A DNA stretch of 64,000 bases from positions 4,650,001 to 4,714,000 of the forward strand of contig NZ_JAZIFX010000001.1 in assembly GCF_036634175.1 (NCBI RefSeq), given 5' to 3'. Below the pieces are notes generated by a model. That model had not been told where the DNA came from. It saw only the letters and a program-made list of their open reading frames with translations, and searched no databases. This DNA comes from Streptomyces sp. P9-A2. GTDB taxonomy: Bacteria > Actinomycetota > Actinomycetes > Streptomycetales > Streptomycetaceae. Shown piece after piece: positions 52,156 to 59,938 of the stretch. The translations under genes and the position numbers were made by a program. The stretch's first letter is position 1; each line of letters starts with the position of its first letter.

Positions 52156-53091
52156 ATGAACTGGGTCGAGCGGGCAGCCGAGTTGAGGCAGTGGAGTCGG
52201 AGTGGGGTACGGGCTCCGCACAAGCCGTTGCTGATGCTGTACGCGCTCGGGCGCTTCCAGCGCGACGGCGGCGGTGGTAGCGGCGGTGACGGTGCTCTGG
52301 CGTACAGCGCGGTGGAGAGCGATCTGCGGCGGCTGCTGGCCGAGTACGGGCCGCCTCACCGGACGTCGCCCTCGTACCCGTTCCATCACCTGGTCAGCGA
52401 CGGGGTGTGGGAGGTACGGACCGACCGGGGGGCGGGGAGCCCGGGCACCGGGGTACGGGAGTTGCGGGCGACGAACGCGGCGGGCCGGCTCGTGCCGGAG
52501 CTGCGGACCGCGCTGCGCCGGGAACCCTCGTTGCTCGGCCGTATGGCGCGAACGCTGCTCGATACGAACTTCCCGCCCTCTCTGCACGAGGAGTTGTGCG
52601 CAGCGGTCGGTCTGGAACCGGACCCGGCGGAACCCGAGACGCTCTCGGCCGCCCGGCGCCAACGGAACCGGCGGATGCGCGAACGGGTCCTGACGGCCTA
52701 CGAGTACCGGTGCGCCTTCTGCGGTTACGACGGCCGGATCGGAGCGGTATCCGTGGGGCTGGAGGCAGCGCATGTGCGCTGGTGGGCGTTCGACGGTCCG
52801 GACGACGTCGACAACGGGCTGTGCCTGTGCTCCCTGCACCACAAGCTCTTCGACAAGGGTGTCCTCGGGGTCGGCGACCACCACCGAGTGCTGGTCTCAC
52901 AGCACTTCGTGGGGCACAGCGCCACTGCCCGCACCCAGGTGACCGAGCTGTCCGGACGCCCACTCATGGGTCCTCAGCCGGGCACCCGGCCCGTCGCGGC
53001 GGAACACCGTGCCTGGCACACCGCACAGGTGTTTCACGGGGCGGCCCGCCCCGCCGTCACCCCCGCGTCACCACCACCGTCACCGGTGTAG
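52156..53091 (+). CDS. HNH endonuclease, SBD-HNH type (phosphorothioate DNA-directed)
   Basis: The 311-residue protein has an N-terminal domain matching the sulfur-binding domain of ScoMcrA-like enzymes: APHKPLLMLYALGRFQRDG, SDLRRLLAEYGPPHRTSPSY, PFHHLVSDGVWEVRTDRG and LLDTNFPPSLHEELCAAVGL. The C-terminal HNH nuclease has two CxxC pairs (RCAFCGYDG, LCLCSLHHKLFDKGVL) and the catalytic EAAHVRWWAFDGPDDVDNGL. Such type IV enzymes cut DNA that carries phosphorothioate (Dnd) modification. It implies that this host excludes Dnd-modified DNA and itself lacks the modification. It is a stand-alone gene; a convergent gene overlaps its end by 12 bp. Confidence 0.87.
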   Translation: MNWVERAAELRQWSRSGVRAPHKPLLMLYALGRFQRDGGGGSGGDGALAYSAVESDLRRLLAEYGPPHRTSPSYPFHHLVSDGVWEVRTDRGAGSPGTGVRELRATNAAGRLVPELRTALRREPSLLGRMARTLLDTNFPPSLHEELCAAVGLEPDPAEPETLSAARRQRNRRMRERVLTAYEYRCAFCGYDGRIGAVSVGLEAAHVRWWAFDGPDDVDNGLCLCSLHHKLFDKGVLGVGDHHRVLVSQHFVGHSATARTQVTELSGRPLMGPQPGTRPVAAEHRAWHTAQVFHGAARPAVTPASPPPSPV

Positions 53092-53568
53092 CCGCAGCCA
53101 CTCCCCGACCACCGCGAAGTCCTCCCCCGTCAGGCCCCGCGCCGGGTCCACCCGGTGCGGGAGGGCCGGGGCCGGGTGGGCCGCCGCGATCCACAGCTCG
53201 TCCATCGGGCCGATCTCGTCGTCCAGCCAGACGAACGGGCGGTGGCCGGCCCACTCGGACAACAGGGACGTCTTCCAGTGGAGGCCTCGCGGCATGCCGG
53301 TGGTGACGGCTTCGTCCGGCCACCGCACCACCGGGAGCGTCGGCAGACCGATACGAGGAGACACGGTGTCGTTCGCCTCGTCGAGCCAGGTCGTGGCCCA
53401 CACCAGTTCGCAGCCCAGGGCCAGCAGGCGCGGGCCCAGCGTGGGGTCGAGCCGGTCCAGGAGGGGGTTGCCCCGTTCCGGAAACGGTCCTCGCGCGGGC
53501 GCCCCACCGAAGGGGAGGAGCGGGCCGTCCACATCGAGGAACAGCACGGGACGCACCGGCTCTCCCAC
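53080..53568 (-). CDS. HAD-superfamily-like protein
   Basis: The 162-residue protein begins with the HAD motif I (VLFLDVDGPLLPFG), has motif II-like LVWATTWLDEANDTVS and a late acidic motif FVWLDDEIGPMD. The cap is missing or small. It may be a phosphatase or a degenerate domain; substrate unknown. The GTG at 53568 begins the fold; upstream codons encode the NPNT repeat described below and have no good start. It converges with the HNH gene with a 12-bp overlap. Confidence 0.78.
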   Translation of the reverse strand: MGEPVRPVLFLDVDGPLLPFGGAPARGPFPERGNPLLDRLDPTLGPRLLALGCELVWATTWLDEANDTVSPRIGLPTLPVVRWPDEAVTTGMPRGLHWKTSLLSEWAGHRPFVWLDDEIGPMDELWIAAAHPAPALPHRVDPARGLTGEDFAVVGEWLRLHR

Positions 53569-53586
53569 CGCCTTGTCGTCAGGCTT

Positions 53587-53636
53587 CGTGTTCGGGTTCG
53601 TGTTCGGGTTCGTGTTCGGGTTCGGGTTCGTTCGAT
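53587..53636. repeat. ttcgggttcgtg tandem repeat
   Basis: The unit ttcgtgttcggg is iterated about four times directly upstream of the HAD-like gene. If translated on the minus strand in frame with it, the repeat would give NPNT units, so it may be an expanded N-terminal tail or a spacer. Confidence 0.8.
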
Positions 53637-53645
53637 GGTGACGGA

Positions 53646-54734
53646 TCAGCGGTTGATGGCCTGGATCTCCTGGACGGTGACGGCCTGGTCGTTGCCGAAG
53701 GTGCCGTCGGGGAGGTCGCCGCCTGCGCCGCCGGTGCCGGTCCAGGTGATGTCCCAGGTGATGGTGGCCTGGAGGTCGTAGGTTCCGTCGCCGGAGGAGC
53801 GAAGGTAGGTGATGCCGCAGGGCGGGGTCTTGTCGGCCTTGCCCTTGGCGTAGGGCTCGCCGATGGAGCCGTCGGCGTTGATGGTGCACTCGCCGGAGGC
53901 CGGGTAAGTCTCGGCGTCCTCGGTGCCCGGCTCCAGTGTGAGGGACACCGGTTTGGCGGTCGTCGTGGCCTGGAGGGCGAAGCCGGGGACGTTGAGGGCC
54001 GCCGTGGCCCGGACCTCGTCGAAGACGGCTTTGTCGAGCCAGGCCCAGGTCGGCAGATTCACTTTCGTGGTCTCCTCGGGGGCGAGGCTCACCTCGGTGT
54101 CGGGAAGCTGCATGTGCTGGTAGGCGAGGGCGGCGAGTATCTCCGGGGTGATGGCCTCCTCGTACCGGGGTGGCGGGGCCTCCCCGTTGTCGACCCAGAA
54201 GGGGAGGTTGTTGCAGGCGCTCCGCTTGAGGACGTCAGGCTCGTTGGGATTCTCGACACCGGCCCAGAACATTCCCTCGCCGTCCTTCTCGACGTTGTAG
54301 TCCTTGTAGCCGGGATTGTCGGTCCATCCGAACTCGTCCTCGTAGTGGCGCTTCGTCTCGCCGATCGCCGCGCCGGCGTGACCGGTCATGCCGGGTGTGC
54401 TCGCGGCGTTCTCGATGTCCGCCGACATCTTCTTCTTGAAGTCCTCGGCACCGAGGTAGGGGGCGTACCAGCAGGGTGGCGGAGTCCAGTTGACGTCGGA
54501 GGACGTCACGTTGCCGGTGCCGCCGCTCTTGGCGACGGATCCGGAGTACTGGATGCGTGCGGCGGCGTAGATGCCGGTGTCGTTGCTTCCGCCCGAGTGC
54601 TCTGTGTTGGAGCCCTGGGTGTTGCTCGGCTGCTCTCCCGCGTAGGCCGGTTCCGCGAGGGCGACGCCCAGGGCCAGCGTGAGGGCGGCCGCGCTGGTGC
54701 TGAGGGCCGTACGCCGTGACCTGGTCACTGGCAT
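53646..54734 (-). CDS. secreted protein of unknown function
   Basis: The 362-residue precursor has an Arg-rich Sec/Tat-like signal peptide (RSRRTALSTSAAALTLALG to AYAGEQ). The mature part contains ADIENAASTPGMTGHAGAAI, DEFGWTDNPGYKDY, and repeated strands, with four cysteines. It resembles no family I can name. Its ATG overlaps the stop of the upstream lipoprotein gene by ten bases, so the two are a coupled pair. Confidence 0.78.
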   Translation of the reverse strand: MPVTRSRRTALSTSAAALTLALGVALAEPAYAGEQPSNTQGSNTEHSGGSNDTGIYAAARIQYSGSVAKSGGTGNVTSSDVNWTPPPCWYAPYLGAEDFKKKMSADIENAASTPGMTGHAGAAIGETKRHYEDEFGWTDNPGYKDYNVEKDGEGMFWAGVENPNEPDVLKRSACNNLPFWVDNGEAPPPRYEEAITPEILAALAYQHMQLPDTEVSLAPEETTKVNLPTWAWLDKAVFDEVRATAALNVPGFALQATTTAKPVSLTLEPGTEDAETYPASGECTINADGSIGEPYAKGKADKTPPCGITYLRSSGDGTYDLQATITWDITWTGTGGAGGDLPDGTFGNDQAVTVQEIQAINR

Positions 54735-55396
54735 TTCGCCGCCTTCGCCTCGACGTACACCTTGGACGCCTGCCACAGACCGTCTCCAGTGGGGAACTTG
54801 ACCATGATGATCTTGAAGTAGTCGAAGTCCGTGATGCTGGGCGTGCCCTTCAGGACCTTTCCGGTCTTGACCTCTTTGGAGTAGAACTTGCTTGAGTCCA
54901 CGCAGAACGCGACCTCCACCGAGTTGCCGTTCGACGCGGATCGGGTGGTGGCCTGGTAGTGGCGCCGGATTCCGGTTGCCGTCCAGTCGCCTTCGATCCT
55001 GGCGTCAATCTGCGTCTTCGCGTACTTCAGGCCATCGCCTGTCGAGTAAGCGACCAAGGCCGCATCCTCGGTCGTGCGCTTGTCGACGCCCCGGTAGATG
55101 GCCCGGAAGAAGTTGGCCGCGTCGTCCATCGCCGCCGCCTCGTTCTCGTTCTTCGGCTTCTCCCAGTCGAAGACCAGGTCCATGTCCTTGGGAAGCGAGA
55201 CGTCCACGCCGTCCGGCTTGTCCTCCGCCGGTGCTCCCGAGGGCTCCGCCGACTTCGTCGGCTTCTCTGCGCCCTGGTCGGCCCCAGCGATCTTGTCAGC
55301 GGCCTTACCGTTGTCGTCCCCGCTCCCGCATGCGGTCAGCAGTAGGGCTGCGGTTGCGGCAAACGTGGCAGCGGCGGACAGTGTGCGGCGCTTCAC
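54725..55396 (-). CDS. lipoprotein of unknown function
   Basis: The 223-residue precursor has a lipoprotein signal (KRRTLSAAATFAATAALLLTAC). The mature part has an acidic/Pro linker, DVSLPKDMDLVFDWEKPKNE, ANFFRAIYRGVDKRTTEDAA and two late cysteines. It is a secreted partner of the next gene, with which it overlaps. The GTG at 55396 has ggggagcc upstream; longer in-frame starts would add sequence before the signal. Confidence 0.8.
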   Translation of the reverse strand: MKRRTLSAAATFAATAALLLTACGSGDDNGKAADKIAGADQGAEKPTKSAEPSGAPAEDKPDGVDVSLPKDMDLVFDWEKPKNENEAAAMDDAANFFRAIYRGVDKRTTEDAALVAYSTGDGLKYAKTQIDARIEGDWTATGIRRHYQATTRSASNGNSVEVAFCVDSSKFYSKEVKTGKVLKGTPSITDFDYFKIIMVKFPTGDGLWQASKVYVEAKAAKCQ

Positions 55397-55589
55397 AGTG
55401 GCTCCCCGTGAGACAGATGTGTGGTTACGAGCAACGACGGTATCGGTGAGCTTCCCGGTTTCGCCACAGCGAACTTCGCGGAGGTCTTGGTCAATTGAGG
55501 ACCTGGCGGACCCGTGTGACGCGCTGTGTCTCACTCGTGTCCGGTAGCGGGAGCTTGCACGGGAGGGGTTACTCACGGACGGTCTCAGC

Positions 55590-56324
55590 TCAGCCCAGCT
55601 TCGCGTTCTGGGCCTTCACCACTGCTGGTTCCAGCTCTGCGTCGCTCGGACGGCTGTTGGCGATGGCGAGGCCGTTGACGGAGAAGAAGACGGCGAGGAC
55701 GTCGTCGTTGCGTACGGCCTGGGTGTGCAAGGTGTGGGTCGCGCCGCGGAAGGTCAGCTCCGACGCGAAGGGCAGGGTCTCGTCGCCGGTCTCCTCCACC
55801 GGATCCTCGGCCGTGACCGAGTCGTACGTGCTCGTGCCGTCCGCCTTCGCGGTGAAACCGGAGCCGCAGGCGTCCACCGCCTTCCCCAGGCCGGCCAGCG
55901 CCGTCTTCGCGCCGCCGGACGCGTAGGTGGTGAGCGTGATGTAGGTGTGCGCGCCGTTGAGTCCGTTCTCCTTGTTTGACAGTACCCGTGTCAGGTCGGC
56001 CTTCGGTTCGCCCAGGGGGAGTTGGTTCATCGCGTACGCCAGTGGGGCGCAGGCCGGCTTGTCCACCGTGACGTCGTCCTGGGACTCGGCGAAGACGGAG
56101 TCGTCGGAGGGCGGCTGCACGTCGTATCCGGAGACGTCCGCGTCGGTGACCATGAGCTTGGCCGGCTGCTGGTCGGGCGTGAGTTCCCTCGCCCGGGAGG
56201 TGGACGGCGAACTCTCCGGCTTGAAGCCCGTGGCGTCGGGTTCGGGGCTGGAACAGGCCGTCAGTACGGAGGTCAGTACCAGGGCGACTGCGGAGGCGGC
56301 AGCCAGGGCCGTTGTGCGCTTCAT
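55590..56324 (-). CDS. lipoprotein of unknown function
   Basis: The 244-residue precursor has a lipoprotein signal (LAAASAVALVLTSVLTAC) and a mature domain with DVSGYDVQPPSDDSVFAESQ, ACAPLAYAMNQLPLGEPKAD, LTTYASGGAKTALAGLGKA and ELTFRGATHTLHTQAVRNDD. The plan resembles actinobacterial sensor-like lipoproteins of the PknH/LppE type, but I am not sure. It lies 193 bp upstream of the preceding pair on the same strand and probably has its own promoter. Confidence 0.8.
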   Translation of the reverse strand: MKRTTALAAASAVALVLTSVLTACSSPEPDATGFKPESSPSTSRARELTPDQQPAKLMVTDADVSGYDVQPPSDDSVFAESQDDVTVDKPACAPLAYAMNQLPLGEPKADLTRVLSNKENGLNGAHTYITLTTYASGGAKTALAGLGKAVDACGSGFTAKADGTSTYDSVTAEDPVEETGDETLPFASELTFRGATHTLHTQAVRNDDVLAVFFSVNGLAIANSRPSDAELEPAVVKAQNAKLG

Positions 56325-56843
56325 CGGAGGGGGTTCCTTGGGCTCGTGGAGTTCGTGGGGGAGGGGGTAGGTGGCGCGCCGGCCACCGCGAGCCGTCCGG
56401 CCGGACTGACCAGACCGGAGATCATGGCATGGTCCGTAAAAGCCCTCGTGAGTGATTCGTGCAGACCTCATGGGTGGGGCGTGATGAATCGGACAGCTGT
56501 GGCGGTGGCTTGGGCGTCTCGTCGGTTCGCTCTCGCACAGGTGCTGTCCTGTCCGTCGGAGCAGTTGCCAACAGAGTTCTGCAAGGGTTCGGTTGATGCC
56601 GCAATTGCAGACGAGCAACGATGTACCCGGTGGTGTTCGTGACGTTGGGTGTGCCTTGAGGGGGTCATGTGTGACTGGTACGGTGCCATGGTTTGACACT
56701 CACCTCAGCGCTGGTTACTGGCCAGGGCCGGGCCGATGGGCCCAGCGCGTCCCGCATGTCTGTGTGCGAGTGGGCGTGGGTGAAGTGTCTGAATTTCCGG
56801 GGTACTTGGCAGACATCGTCTTGGATGTACGGGGAGCGGTTGC
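56325..56843. other. gap between lipoprotein gene and Tad pilus operon
   Basis: About 520 bases with no credible gene. It lies between divergent transcription units, so it should contain both promoters. A dyad ggtggc-gcgccg-gccacc is visible near 56370. The right edge before the CpaB-like gene is AT-richer (gaatttccggggtacttggc). Confidence 0.5.
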
Positions 56844-57578
56844 GTGAAGATCCAGGAGCGTACGGGGGCGGGCGCGGGGCGTTCCGCCGCTCCGGCTCAG
56901 CCGTCGGTCGGTGACCGGCTTCCCACGCCGCCTCGCGAGCGTAAACCCGCGTTGGCCGCGCTCGCGGTGCTGCTGATCCTCGTGGGCGCGCTCGGCGCCA
57001 CGATGCTGGTGCTCCAGGTGGGGGACCGGATCGAGGTCGTCAAGGTGACCAAGGAGATTCCGGCGGGACAGGCGGTCACGGGCAGCAATGTGACGTCGGT
57101 TCTCGTCGTCGAGGATCCCGGGATCCACTACATCGAGTGGACCCAGCTGTCCGCGCTGAAGAAGCTCAAGGCCGTCAGCACCATCCCCGCCAACGTCGTC
57201 GCCGTCGGCGAGATGTTCGGCAGCGAGGCCAAGGTCCCGGACGGCAAGTCCATCGTCGGACTGGCCCTCAAGGAAGGGCAGTACCCGAACGGGATCGAGT
57301 CCGGCGACACCGTCGCCGCGTACCGCGTCGGCGGCAGGGCGTCGAGTTCCGGGAGCGAGGCCGACGAGGACGGCGGCTCCACGGCGGGCGCCGGCGGTTC
57401 CGTGATCGTCGAGCAGGCTCGTGTGGCTTCCGTTCCGGAACAGAAGGACGGCGACGGCAGCATCGTCAGCAGTGCCAACCTGCCCGTGACGCTGGTCGTC
57501 GACAGTGCCCAGGCCGCCGCGCTCACCCAGGCCGCCTCCAACGGCGAGGTGGCTCTCGTCCTCGTTCCTGGCAACTAG
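56844..57578 (+). CDS. CpaB-like SAF-domain protein of Tad pilus
   Basis: The 244-residue protein has one N-terminal membrane helix (LAALAVLLILVGALGATMLV) and an outer SAF domain (VVKVTKEIPAGQAVTGSNVT), with LALKEGQYPNGIESGDTVAA further on. CpaB is a periplasmic/outer part of the Tad machine in Gram-negatives; in actinobacteria it may help the pilus pass the wall. It starts the operon. The GTG was chosen as it begins a Met-Lys-rich N terminus before the helix. Confidence 0.85.
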   Translation: MKIQERTGAGAGRSAAPAQPSVGDRLPTPPRERKPALAALAVLLILVGALGATMLVLQVGDRIEVVKVTKEIPAGQAVTGSNVTSVLVVEDPGIHYIEWTQLSALKKLKAVSTIPANVVAVGEMFGSEAKVPDGKSIVGLALKEGQYPNGIESGDTVAAYRVGGRASSSGSEADEDGGSTAGAGGSVIVEQARVASVPEQKDGDGSIVSSANLPVTLVVDSAQAAALTQAASNGEVALVLVPGN

Positions 57579-57595
57579 AAGGCGGCACCCCACTC

Positions 57596-58630
57596 ATGGC
57601 CTTGATCGCCCTCGCCGCCGACAAGGGTTCCCCCGGCGTCACCACCGCGGCCGTCGCTCTCGCGGCGGTCTGGCCGCGGCGTGTACTGCTCGCCGAGACC
57701 GACCCGGCGGGCGGTGACCTCGTCTACCGCAGCGCCGCCGCCCACGGCGGTCCGCTCAACCCCAACACCGGCATGCTGTCCATCGCCGCCACCGCGCGCC
57801 GCGGACTCGTGCCCGACCAACTGTGGGACCACGTTCAGCCGTTGAGCGGCGGCCTCGAAGTGCTCGTCGGACTCGGCAACTCCGAGCAGGCCGCCGGCCT
57901 CGCCGGGCTGTGGCCGACCCTCGGGCGTGCCTTCGCCTCCCTCGCCGACTCCCCGCACGCGGCCGCCGACGTCATCGCCGACTGCGGGCGGATCAGCGGT
58001 GACACCCCGGCCGTCGAGCTGTTCCCGCACGCCTCCCTCGTCCTGCTCGTCTCGCGTACCGAACCGGAGGCGCTCGCCCGGGTCCGGGACCGTGCCGCCG
58101 CCCTGGCCGGCAAACTGAACGGTGGTGCGCGCGTCGCCGGGCCGGGCAGCCCGATGGTCGGTGTCGTCCTGATCGCCGACACCGGCAGTGCGGCCAAGCT
58201 CGCCTCGCAGGTCAACGACATGCTCGTGCACGCCCAGACCGGTGCCCGCGTGGTCGGCACCCTCGCCGACGACCAGGCGGGCGCCGAGCAGTTGGCGGGC
58301 CGCAGGCGGGGCCGACTCGACAAGTCGCTGCTGATCCGCACCGCCCGCAAGGTGACCGCCGACCTGTACCAGCAGTACGGCGCCGCCTGGTCCGCTTCCG
58401 CTCACGCGGTACAGCCCCATCAGTCCCATGAGCCTCAGCAACCGCGGCAGGCCCAGCACCAGTCTCAGCCTCAGCAGCAGGGCCAGTACGCGCCCTCGGC
58501 CCAGCAGCACCAGCCGGAGCAGCCCGGTCAGCAGCACCAGCCGGGTCAGCCCGGTCAGCGGGCCGCCCCGCAGGGCAGCCCGCAGGGCGGCGGCCGGTCG
58601 TCCGACGGCCGTGCCGGAGCCGGGCGATGA
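57596..58630 (+). CDS. CpaE-like MinD/ParA-family protein of Tad pilus
   Basis: The 344-residue protein begins with a MinD/ParA-like N terminus (MALIALAADKGSPGVTTAAV) whose Walker A (KGSPGVTT) deviates from KGGxGKTT in lacking the final Lys, so ATP hydrolysis is doubtful. It continues with LLAETDPAGGDLVYRSA and VIADCGRISG. The tail of about 80 residues is a Gln/His/Pro-rich repeat (QQHQPEQPGQQHQPGQPGQ). CpaE proteins localise Tad pili. It is followed by cpaF with an ATGA overlap. Confidence 0.85.
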   Translation: MALIALAADKGSPGVTTAAVALAAVWPRRVLLAETDPAGGDLVYRSAAAHGGPLNPNTGMLSIAATARRGLVPDQLWDHVQPLSGGLEVLVGLGNSEQAAGLAGLWPTLGRAFASLADSPHAAADVIADCGRISGDTPAVELFPHASLVLLVSRTEPEALARVRDRAAALAGKLNGGARVAGPGSPMVGVVLIADTGSAAKLASQVNDMLVHAQTGARVVGTLADDQAGAEQLAGRRRGRLDKSLLIRTARKVTADLYQQYGAAWSASAHAVQPHQSHEPQQPRQAQHQSQPQQQGQYAPSAQQHQPEQPGQQHQPGQPGQRAAPQGSPQGGGRSSDGRAGAGR

Positions 58631-59934
58631 CCGCTGTCGACCATCAACTGGTCAAGCGGTTCCGTCAGGACGCCGGTGACCGCATCTCAGAACAGCGCCG
58701 CCTCGACCAGGTCAACGGCGTCACGCCGATGTCCACCGAGGACGAGCGCCAGTTCGCGCGGGCCGTCATAGCCCAGATCCTCGAGGAACAGGCCCGCTCC
58801 GAGATCAACGCGGGCCGTACGCCGCTGGACGCCGAGACCGAGGAGCAGTACGCGGCCGCCGTGCACGCCGCGCTGTTCGGCGTCGGGCGGCTCCAGCCGC
58901 TGCTCGACGACCCCGAGGTCGAGAACATCGACATCAACGGCTGCGACCAGGTCTTCGTCGGCTATGCGGACGGCCATGAGGTGCAGGGCGAGCCCGTCGC
59001 CGAGACCGACGAGGAGCTCATCGAGCTGATCCAGGTGCTCGGCGCGTACTCCGGTCTCTCCTCCCGGCCCTTCGACTCCGCGAACCCGCAGCTCGACCTG
59101 CGGCTGCCGGACGGCTCCCGGCTCTCCGCCGTCATGGATGTGACCAGGCGTCCCGCGCTGTCCATCCGGCGGGCCCGGCTGGGCAAGGTGTTCATCTCCG
59201 ACATGGTTGGGAACGGCACGCTCACACCCGAGTTGGGGCACTTCCTGGCCTGCGCGGTGCGCGCCCGCAAGAACGTCATGATCGCGGGCGCCACGAACGC
59301 CGGCAAGACGACGCTGCTGCGCGCCCTCGCCAACGAGATCCCGCCGCACGAACGGCTCATCACCGTCGAACGCGCCCTGGAGCTCGGCCTCGACTCCTTC
59401 CCCGAACTCCACCCCAACGTCGTGGCGTTCGAGGAACGCCTGCCCAACTCCGAGGGACAGGGCGCCATCTCCATGGCGGAGCTGGTGCGGCGGTCACTGC
59501 GCATGAACCCCTCGCGGGTCATCGTCGGTGAGGTGCTCGGCGACGAGATCGTGACGATGCTGAACGCGATGTCGCAGGGCAACGACGGTTCGCTGTCCAC
59601 GATCCACGCCAACAGCTCCAGCGAGGTCTTCAACCGTATTTCGACGTACGCGCTGCAGGCGACGGAGCGACTGCCCATCGAGGCCAGCCAGATGCTGATC
59701 GCGGGCGCGGTGAACTTCGTCGTCTTCGTCGAGCGGCGCAACGAGTTCCAGAGCGGCGGCCGGCTCCAGCGCATGGTCACCTCCGTCCGCGAGGTCAACG
59801 GCGTCGACGGACGCGTCCTGTCCAGCGAGGTGTTCGCCCGGACGCCCGACGGCCGGGTTGTGCCGCACGCCCCCGTCGCCTGCCTGGAGGAACTGATGGC
59901 CCACGGCTACCGGCCCAGCGGAACGTGGGGGTGA
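58627..59934 (+). CDS. CpaF/TadA secretion ATPase
   Basis: The 435-residue ATPase has a canonical Walker A (MIAGATNAGKTTLLRALANE), the Asp-box (GLDSFPELHPNVVAFEERLP), Walker B region (MNPSRVIVGEVLGDEIVTML) and His box (QGNDGSLSTIHANSS). It powers assembly of the Flp pilus from the cytoplasm. The size and order next to TadB and TadC are usual. It is coupled to the CpaE-like gene by ATGA. Confidence 0.93.
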   Translation: MTAVDHQLVKRFRQDAGDRISEQRRLDQVNGVTPMSTEDERQFARAVIAQILEEQARSEINAGRTPLDAETEEQYAAAVHAALFGVGRLQPLLDDPEVENIDINGCDQVFVGYADGHEVQGEPVAETDEELIELIQVLGAYSGLSSRPFDSANPQLDLRLPDGSRLSAVMDVTRRPALSIRRARLGKVFISDMVGNGTLTPELGHFLACAVRARKNVMIAGATNAGKTTLLRALANEIPPHERLITVERALELGLDSFPELHPNVVAFEERLPNSEGQGAISMAELVRRSLRMNPSRVIVGEVLGDEIVTMLNAMSQGNDGSLSTIHANSSSEVFNRISTYALQATERLPIEASQMLIAGAVNFVVFVERRNEFQSGGRLQRMVTSVREVNGVDGRVLSSEVFARTPDGRVVPHAPVACLEELMAHGYRPSGTWG

Positions 59935-59938
59935 CCCG

